From Paraburkholderia solitsugae (GTDB taxonomy: Bacteria; Pseudomonadota; Gammaproteobacteria; Burkholderiales; Burkholderiaceae): 64,000 bases of DNA. The first letter of the stretch is position 1; each line of letters begins with the position of its first letter. Positions 56,335 to 64,000 of this stretch are shown here, one piece after another. Position numbers and translations under genes: made by a program. The stretch covers positions 1-64,000 of the forward strand of contig NZ_WOEY01000116.1 of the NCBI RefSeq assembly GCF_013177695.1. Direction: 5' to 3'. The notes beneath the pieces are model-generated. The model made no database searches. It was not told the DNA's origin and saw only the letters and a list, made by a program, of their open reading frames with translations.

Positions 56335-59196
56335 TTATTTAGCGATCGACGCGCTCTTGAGGCGGCCGAAAGCGCCTTCGATCAGCGCCTTCTGCTGCTC
56401 GTAGTGCTTCGCGTAGTAGCCGACTGCCGGCGAGGCCGAAGCCGGACGTCCGCTGTATGCCAGCTTCTGCCCGTCCTTCATGCCTTCCTTCAGGTGGTGC
56501 TCGATGTAGAACCACGGGCCTTGATTCTGCGGCTCGTCCTGCACCCAGACCACTTCGGTCGCGTTGTCGTACTTCTTCATTTCCGCTTCGAACTGCTTAT
56601 GCGCGAACGGATAGAGCTGTTCGATACGGATGATCGCGACGTCGTTCGACTTCGATTCACGGCGATGCGCCAGCAGGTCGTAGTACACGCGGCCCGAGCA
56701 GGCCACCACGCGCTTGACCTTCTTCGGCTCGATCGCTTCGTCGATTTCGCCGAGGATCGGCTGGAACGCGCCCTTCGCCAGTTCGGACAGATCCGACACG
56801 GCTTCCTTGTGACGCAGCAGCGACTTCGGCGTAGCGACGATCAGCGGCTTGCGGAACAGGCGGATCATCTGACGGCGCAACAAGTGGAAAATCTGCGCCG
56901 GCGTGGTCGGCTGAACGACCTGCATGTTGTGGTCTGCGCACAGTTGCAGGAAACGCTCGATACGTGCCGACGAGTGCTCCGGACCTTGACCTTCGTAGCC
57001 GTGCGGCAGCAGCATCGTGAGACCCGACACGCGGCCCCACTTCACTTCGCCCGACGAGATGAACTGGTCGATCACGACTTGCGCGCCGTTCACGAAGTCG
57101 CCGAACTGCGCTTCCCATGCGACGAACGTATTCGGTTCAGCGGTCGAGTAACCGTATTCGAAGCCCAGCACCGCTTCTTCCGACAGCACCGAGTCGATCA
57201 CCGTGAACTTCGCCTGACCTTCGGCGATGTTCTGCAGCGGCACGTAGGTGCCGTCGTTCCAGCGTTCACGGTTCTGATCGTGCAGCACCGCGTGACGGTG
57301 CGTGAACGTGCCGCGGCCCGAGTCCTGACCGGTCAGGCGCACGGCATAACCGGATGCGACCAGCGACGCGAATGCCAAGTGTTCGCCCATGCCCCAGTCG
57401 AGCTTCGCTTCACCACGGCCCATCGCGCGACGGTCGTTGATGACGCGCTCGACCAGCGGGTGAACCTTGAAGTTTTCCGGGATCGTGGTGACGCGCTCAG
57501 CGAGGCGCTTCAACTCAGCCAGCGGCACGGCCGTATCGGCTGCGTCGGTCCACTTGCGGTTCAGGAACGGAACCCAATCCACCGCGTACTTGCTCTTGTA
57601 GTTCGAGAGCACCGGGTCGATCGTGTGATGGCCTTCGTCCATCGCCTTGCGGTACGCCTTGACGTATTCGTCTGCATCAGCAGCCGTGATCACGCCTTGC
57701 TGCACCAGCTTCTCAGCGTACAGTGCGCGCGTGCCCGGGTGCTTCGCAATCGTCTTGTACATCAGCGGCTGCGTGACAGCCGGCGTGTCCTGCTCGTTGT
57801 GACCCAGCTTGCGGAAACAGACGATGTCGACGACGACATCCTTGTGGAACTGCATCCGGAAGTCGATGGCCAGCTGCGTAGCCAGCACAACCGCTTCAGG
57901 ATCGTCACCGTTCACGTGCAGCACCGGCGCCTCGATCATCTTGACGACGTCCGAGCAGTACAACGTGGAGCGCGAGTCGCGCGGGTCCGACGTCGTGAAA
58001 CCGATCTGGTTGTTGATGACGATGTGCAGCGTGCCGTGCGTGCCGTAACCGCGCGTTTGCGCGAGGTTCAGCGTTTCCATCACGACGCCCTGGCCTGCGA
58101 AGGCCGCGTCGCCGTGAATCTGCACCGGCAGCACTTGCAGGCCGCTGTCGTCGCCGCGACGGTCCATACGCGCCTTCGCCGACCCTTCAACCACCGGGTT
58201 GACGATTTCAAGGTGCGACGGGTTGAACGCGAGCGACAGGTGAACCGGGCCGCCTTCGGTCGAAACGTCCGACGAGAAACCCTTGTGGTACTTCACGTCG
58301 CCGGCCGGCAGGTCGTCGACGTGCTTGCCTTCGAATTCAGCAAACAGGTCAGCCGGCATCTTGCCGAGCGTATTGACCAGCACGTTCAGACGGCCGCGGT
58401 GGGCCATGCCGATGACGATTTCCTGCACGCCGTTGGCGCCGCCGTGACGCACGACTTCGTCCATCGAGGCGATAAAGCTTTCGCCGCCTTCGAGCGAGAA
58501 GCGTTTCTGGCCGACGTACTTGGTGTGCAGAAAGCGCTCGAGGCCTTCAGAGGCCGTCAGGCGATTCAGAATGTGTTTCTTCTTTTCATTGGAGAAGTTC
58601 GGCGTCGAACGGATCGACTCGAGCTTCTCTTTCCACCAGCGCTTCTGTTCCGGGTCGCTGATGTACATGTACTCGGCGCCGATCGTGCCGCAGTACGTGT
58701 CACGCAGGGCCTTGACGATCTCGCGCAGCGAAGCACGCTCGAACCCGAAATACAGATTCGTTGCGCTGAACTCCTGGTCCATGTCGGCTTCGGTGAAGTC
58801 GTAGAACGCGGGTTCAAGTTCGGGGATAGCGGGACGTTCGCGGCGCTTCAGGGGATCGAGATTGGCCCATTGCGAGCCGAGGAAGCGATATGCGCCGATG
58901 AGGGACTGCACATAGACTTGCTTGCGGGAGGTAGCGAGGTCTTCGCCGCCGGCCGCGGTGCGCGGGATGAAGGCGTTAGCCTTGGCCCGTTGTGCAAACG
59001 ATTCGACGATCGGGCCATGGGCCACGTCGTTGGCATTGCTGCCATCCGATGCAGGGACGTTCTGCAACGCGTCGAAATAGCTGCGCCAGTTCTCGGGCAC
59101 TGACGCCGGATTGTCGAGATACGCTTCGTACATTTCTTCTACGTACGGAGCATTGCCGCCGAACAGATAAGAGTTCGACTGGAATTGCTTCATCAT
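56335..59196 (-). CDS. odhA: 2-oxoglutarate dehydrogenase E1
   Basis: A 953-residue thiamine-diphosphate enzyme with the 2-OGDH N-terminus (Y-V-E-E-M-Y-E-A-Y-L), G-M-A-H-R-G-R-L-N-V-L, the ThDP region H-G-D-A-A-F-A-G-Q-G...N-N-Q-I-G-F-T-T and a transketolase-like domain with L-P-H-G-Y-E-G-Q-G-P-E-H-S. It decarboxylates 2-oxoglutarate in the TCA cycle. ATG 59196 has AGGTGAG upstream; a GTG four codons earlier is less likely. First gene of odhA-odhB-lpdA-zapE. The upstream gap 59197-59535 holds no gene and presumably its promoter. Confidence 0.94.
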   Translation of the reverse strand: MMKQFQSNSYLFGGNAPYVEEMYEAYLDNPASVPENWRSYFDALQNVPASDGSNANDVAHGPIVESFAQRAKANAFIPRTAAGGEDLATSRKQVYVQSLIGAYRFLGSQWANLDPLKRRERPAIPELEPAFYDFTEADMDQEFSATNLYFGFERASLREIVKALRDTYCGTIGAEYMYISDPEQKRWWKEKLESIRSTPNFSNEKKKHILNRLTASEGLERFLHTKYVGQKRFSLEGGESFIASMDEVVRHGGANGVQEIVIGMAHRGRLNVLVNTLGKMPADLFAEFEGKHVDDLPAGDVKYHKGFSSDVSTEGGPVHLSLAFNPSHLEIVNPVVEGSAKARMDRRGDDSGLQVLPVQIHGDAAFAGQGVVMETLNLAQTRGYGTHGTLHIVINNQIGFTTSDPRDSRSTLYCSDVVKMIEAPVLHVNGDDPEAVVLATQLAIDFRMQFHKDVVVDIVCFRKLGHNEQDTPAVTQPLMYKTIAKHPGTRALYAEKLVQQGVITAADADEYVKAYRKAMDEGHHTIDPVLSNYKSKYAVDWVPFLNRKWTDAADTAVPLAELKRLAERVTTIPENFKVHPLVERVINDRRAMGRGEAKLDWGMGEHLAFASLVASGYAVRLTGQDSGRGTFTHRHAVLHDQNRERWNDGTYVPLQNIAEGQAKFTVIDSVLSEEAVLGFEYGYSTAEPNTFVAWEAQFGDFVNGAQVVIDQFISSGEVKWGRVSGLTMLLPHGYEGQGPEHSSARIERFLQLCADHNMQVVQPTTPAQIFHLLRRQMIRLFRKPLIVATPKSLLRHKEAVSDLSELAKGAFQPILGEIDEAIEPKKVKRVVACSGRVYYDLLAHRRESKSNDVAIIRIEQLYPFAHKQFEAEMKKYDNATEVVWVQDEPQNQGPWFYIEHHLKEGMKDGQKLAYSGRPASASPAVGYYAKHYEQQKALIEGAFGRLKSASIAK

Positions 59197-59535
59197 TTTT
59201 ACGCTCACCTTTCTTCGAGTTTCTCGAGAAATAGCGGGTTACAGAACCTTCCGCGACACGGCCTGACCGTTTGGCGGATTGCGCGAATCAAGTCTTGCTT
59301 GGAAGGACCTAAAACTTTGCACCCGGGGAGCATATCACAGAACGGATAGTGCAGATAGCAGACGGATTGCCGCTCAAGCCCGTGGCGACGGGCTTTCAGC
59401 GACATTACCAGGGCTCGCAATAGTCTTCTGCAGAAAACGGGGACAAACACCTGCAATCGGCCCGCCAACCGCGAACAACCGCATGCAATGCCGCAATGCA
59501 ATTCACACGAGTCACACGACCAGGGACCCAGAAAC

Positions 59536-59565
59536 GGCAAAAGCCACCCGAAGGTGGCTTTTGCC
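59536..59565. terminator. Bidirectional-looking intrinsic terminator between typA and odhA
   Basis: A perfect 13-bp stem, GGCAAAAGCCACC (59536-59548) and GGTGGCTTTTGCC (59553-59565), with a CGAA loop (TTCG on the minus strand). It lies 30 bases past the typA stop and reads as its terminator. Confidence 0.85.
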
Positions 59566-59595
59566 TTGTCATCAGCCCGGATGCCGGGCGGATGC

Positions 59596-61422
<1,827 letters not shown>

Positions 61423-61507
61423 AGGAACCTGGAGACAGTTGAGTGCGCCAGCAGCAGCATTGTGTACGAAGCCAACAAAGCCCAAAGCGCACTTTTGGGA
61501 ACCCAAC

Positions 61508-61516
61508 ATTATAGCA
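61508..61516 (-). promoter_or_regulatory. Extended -10 promoter of typA
   Basis: The minus strand reads TGC-TATAAT (61516-61508), an extended -10 element about 90 bases upstream of the typA start. No good -35 is seen, as expected for extended -10 promoters. Confidence 0.6.
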
Positions 61517-61675
61517 CGGCCAAATGAAGCTTTCTGGTATTCCCTGACAACCCCACCGCCTTCCATGCAGCGACGGGTAGGAAGAAAGCCCGCCATACGT
61601 CGGCAATACCCTACGCAAACCCGCGCACATTGTGCCTTGAGCAGCAAAAGTTCCTTGCCTAAGCTGTAATAACGC

Positions 61676-61705
61676 TTGCCGCGTCAATCAACCGCTGCCT
61701 ATAAT
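61676..61705 (+). promoter_or_regulatory. Sigma-70 promoter of the marR gene
   Basis: TTGCCG (61676-61681) and a perfect TATAAT (61700-61705) are separated by 18 bases, 36 bases before ATG 61741. Confidence 0.75.
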
Positions 61706-61740
61706 CCTGCCTAGTCAACCATTGCATTCGCACGAGAATC

Positions 61741-62256
61741 ATGACGGATCCGTCCTCAATACCGGGCTCAGAAATCAGCGAGTACCAGCTAGGCGAAAGC
61801 GTCGGCTATCTGATCTCACGAGTGAAATCGACCCTGTCCAACCTGGTCACCCAGCGCAGCATGGCGGAGCTGGGCATCACCAGCCAGCAAGGCAGCATCC
61901 TGTTCATGGTGGCAAGCGGCAAGTGCCTGCTGGCAGCCGAACTGGCGCGTGAATACGGCATTGACGCAAGCGCCGTCACGCGTCTGGTCGACCGGCTGGA
62001 GAAACGCGGCCTGCTGACAAGAGTGCGCAGCAACGAAGACCGGCGGGTCGTACGGCTCGCGCTGACACAGGAAGGCCAAGCAATCGCGGCAAAAATGCCT
62101 GCCATTTTCAACGGCGTACTGGACAGTCTGCTGGGCGGTTTCACCCCCGAAGAGGTGGGCTTCCTGAAGAGCATGCTGCGCCGCGTACTCGTCAATTCCG
62201 GTGAACAAACGGGACTAACCCGTGATGCAGCAAGCAATTTTGATAGCAAATCGTAA
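61741..62256 (+). CDS. MarR-family repressor of the adjacent efflux genes
   Basis: A 171-residue winged-helix regulator. The HTH reads L-A-A-E-L-A-R-E-Y-G-I-D-A-S-A-V-T-R-L-V-D-R-L and the wing S-N-E-D-R-R-V-V-R-L. It belongs to the EmrR/SlyA-like group that respond to phenolics or antibiotics. It is transcribed with the outer-membrane factor and EmrA-like genes downstream. Its stop lies inside a large inverted repeat that could be its own operator. Confidence 0.87.
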   Translation: MTDPSSIPGSEISEYQLGESVGYLISRVKSTLSNLVTQRSMAELGITSQQGSILFMVASGKCLLAAELAREYGIDASAVTRLVDRLEKRGLLTRVRSNEDRRVVRLALTQEGQAIAAKMPAIFNGVLDSLLGGFTPEEVGFLKSMLRRVLVNSGEQTGLTRDAASNFDSKS

Positions 62257-62268
62257 TAAATTGCTTGC
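62230..62268. promoter_or_regulatory. 11-bp inverted repeat spanning the marR stop
   Basis: GCAAGCAATTT (62230-62240) and AAATTGCTTGC (62258-62268) are perfect inverses 17 bases apart. A MarR operator controlling the efflux genes or an mRNA attenuation hairpin are both possible. Confidence 0.65.
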
Positions 62269-62305
62269 AGTGTCCATCATTACATTCCACTCAAAGAGTC
62301 GAGCG

Positions 62306-63814
62306 ATGAAATCCCTTTCCCTGTCCGCGCCCGCGCTTCCGAGCCGGGCCGCTGTCGCCGCTGCGGTGACGGCGCTCGCCTTCACGGGGTGCGCGAACTA
62401 CTTCGGTATGAAGAGCGACAAGCAGATCTCGTCGCCGGCTCAGTACGAATCCACCCAGAGTCTGCCCAGCCAGGGCGGCCAGTGGCCGTCGCTCGACTGG
62501 GCCAACCAGTTTGGTGACCCCCAACTGCCGAAGCTGATCGCGGAAGCACTGGAAGGCAGCCCCTCGATCGCGCAGGCGCAGGCACGCCTCGCCAAGGCTT
62601 CGTCGTACATTGAAAGCTCGCGCTCGGCGCTGTACCCGAAGGTCAACGGCAGCTACTCATGGAACCGCGAGCTGTTCTCGGCCAACGCGCTCTACCCGCC
62701 TCCGTACGGCGGCACCTGGTATAGCGAAAACAACGTGCTGGCAAGCGCGTCGTGGGATCTGGACCTGTGGGGCAAGAACCGCCAGCGCCTCGGCCAGGCC
62801 GTGTCGCAGGAAAAGGCCGCGGAAGCCGATATGCAGCAGGCGCGCGTGACGCTTGCCTCCTCCGTGGCGAGCACCTATAACCAGCTCGCCCAGTTGTACG
62901 CATTCCGCGACATCGCCGCGCGCGAAATCGCCAACCGCCAGGACATCAGCCGCATCACCAACGGCCGCGTAACCGCCGGGCTCGACACCAATGTCGAACG
63001 GGAAACCGCGAACGGCAACATCGCGACCAGCCAGGCGAACCTGACCGATCTCGACGGCCAGATCACCGTGGTGCGCTATCAGTTGGGCGCGCTGCTCGGC
63101 AAGGGTCCGGATCGTGGCCTGCAGATCGCCAAACCGGTTCTTACCACCGGCGCCACGGTAGCGTTGCCGAACAACTTGCCGGCCGACCTCGTGGCACGCC
63201 GCGCGGACATCGTCGCCGCACGCTGGCAGGTCGAAGCCGCGATGCACGACGTGAAGGAAGCAAAAGCCGAATTCTTCCCGGACGTTAATCTCGCTGCCGG
63301 TTTCGGTTTCGACGCGTTCGGCTGGGGCCGCTTCCTCACCTCGGCAAGCCGGCAGATCCAGTTCGGCCCGGCGATTCACCTGCCGATCTTCGACGCTGGC
63401 GCGCTGCGCTCGCAGTTGAAGGGCCGCTACGCAGACTTCGACCTCGATGTGGCGAACTACAACCAGACGCTGATCAATGCCCTCTCGGATGTCGCGACGC
63501 AAGTGTCGTCGATCCGTTCGATCGACCAGCAATCGGGCGACGCACAGCGTGCACTCGACGCCTCGACCAAGGCGTACCAGCTGGCAGTGATCCGCTACAA
63601 GGCTGGCCTGTCGGAGCAACTGCAGGTGCTAACCGCCGACCAGAATCGCCTTGCCGCCGAACAGACGGTAACGAGCCTGAAGATGCGCCGCCGCGATCTG
63701 CAGATTGGCCTCATCAAGGCGCTCGGCGGCGGTTTCGACGCAACGCAGACCGGCCTCGTGGTGCCGACCGACGCCCCGGCGTCGGCCACCGCCGCAACCG
63801 CCGCTGCAAATTGA
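62306..63814 (+). CDS. Outer-membrane factor lipoprotein of a tripartite efflux pump (NodT/OprM family)
   Basis: A 502-residue protein with a signal peptide and lipobox L-A-F-T-G-C. Two outer-membrane-efflux repeats follow, with A-S-W-D-L-D-L-W-G-K-N-R in the first and L-P-I-F-D-A-G-A-L-R in the second, typical of NodT-family TolC-like channels. ATG 62306 starts the signal peptide. It forms the outer-membrane duct for the EmrA/EmrB-like pump that begins at 63917. Confidence 0.88.
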   Translation: MKSLSLSAPALPSRAAVAAAVTALAFTGCANYFGMKSDKQISSPAQYESTQSLPSQGGQWPSLDWANQFGDPQLPKLIAEALEGSPSIAQAQARLAKASSYIESSRSALYPKVNGSYSWNRELFSANALYPPPYGGTWYSENNVLASASWDLDLWGKNRQRLGQAVSQEKAAEADMQQARVTLASSVASTYNQLAQLYAFRDIAAREIANRQDISRITNGRVTAGLDTNVERETANGNIATSQANLTDLDGQITVVRYQLGALLGKGPDRGLQIAKPVLTTGATVALPNNLPADLVARRADIVAARWQVEAAMHDVKEAKAEFFPDVNLAAGFGFDAFGWGRFLTSASRQIQFGPAIHLPIFDAGALRSQLKGRYADFDLDVANYNQTLINALSDVATQVSSIRSIDQQSGDAQRALDASTKAYQLAVIRYKAGLSEQLQVLTADQNRLAAEQTVTSLKMRRRDLQIGLIKALGGGFDATQTGLVVPTDAPASATAATAAAN

Positions 63815-63916
63815 GCGCACAAGCGAACGCGCAAGCCGAAACCGCAGCGAAGCCACACTGATTCCGCACGAACATCCGAATAAACGACGACGCTTGAGAG
63901 AACCCGGAGCACATCA

Positions 63917-64000
63917 ATGAGCACCCCCCAGCAGCCCGCTGCCCCCGCACAATCGGCGAACAACGGCAAACGCAAGCGCATGATGACGTTGCTCGTCATC
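63917..64000 (+). CDS. EmrA-like membrane fusion protein, N-terminus only
   Basis: The first 28 codons are present: a polar Pro/Gln/Ala start, a basic N-G-K-R-K-R-M patch and the beginning of a membrane helix (M-T-L-L-V-I). The layout (MarR, outer-membrane factor, then this) matches emrA in Burkholderia efflux operons. A GGAG ribosome site precedes ATG 63917. Cut by the window end. Confidence 0.7.
   Translation, partial: MSTPQQPAAPAQSANNGKRKRMMTLLVI

Noticed and set aside
56404..59103. An 899-codon plus-strand frame antisense to odhA
   Set aside because: It mirrors a strongly conserved gene, has Arg/His/Val-rich shadow composition and no recognisable domain.

Overview
The window is chromosomal DNA of a high-GC betaproteobacterium, most likely Paraburkholderia or Burkholderia sensu lato. 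The basis is codon use plus family content: a long-tailed second Hfq, an odhA-odhB-lpdA-zapE operon, a complete tad/Flp pilus operon, DUF1571/DUF2968/DUF3613 proteins and a dispersed intergenic repeat I associate with this group. This is recognition from sequence; no database search was run. I see no rRNA, tRNA, CRISPR array or intact insertion sequence.

Layout. 1-3.96 kb: a truncated AhpD-like gene, a decayed LysR remnant, then a metal-handling block: a GDT1/UPF0016 exporter behind a yybP-ykoY-type Mn2+ riboswitch, DUF1289, dmeF and dmeR. 4.1-9.2 kb: a DUF1571 protein, an orphan anti-sigma factor, a lipoprotein, a His/Gly-rich exported protein and a beta-propeller protein. 9.6-13.6 kb: cupin, ClC, MAPEG and an MFS carboxylate transporter. 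13.9-23.5 kb: a PsrA-like TetR regulator followed by a fatty-acid degradation cluster (acyl-CoA dehydrogenase, large FabG-type reductase, MaoC hydratase, thiolase, acyl-CoA ligase). 23.6-29.0 kb: a second copy of the DUF1571/anti-sigma/His-rich set, here with its ECF sigma factor, a small lipoprotein and a flavin oxidase. 29.4-31.1 kb: hfq2, small proteins and the dispersed repeat. 31.1-44.9 kb: the tad pilus operon, from flp to a sigma-54 activator and DUF2968. 45.5-50.6 kb: two related Gly/Ser/Thr-rich lipoproteins and a TpsB/FhaC-type outer-membrane transporter. 50.9-61.4 kb: DUF2147, a transposase-derived protein, zapE, the 2-oxoglutarate dehydrogenase operon and typA. 61.7-64 kb: a MarR-controlled tripartite efflux locus cut by the window end.

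Two regulatory circuits stand out. First, one ECF-type promoter motif (GGAAT, 16-17 bp, CGTTTA or CGTTAA) occurs six times, upstream of the ECF sigma operon, both His-rich genes, the orphan anti-sigma/DUF1571 operon, the lipoprotein and the beta-propeller gene. This ties two loci 20 kb apart into one predicted regulon. Second, a near-consensus sigma-54 promoter with an upstream cluster of CGTTACG motifs precedes the first Gly/Ser-rich lipoprotein. The only sigma-54 activator in view is encoded near the end of the adjacent divergent tad operon, suggesting co-control of pili and a two-partner-like surface system. Both circuits are inferences from DNA motifs.
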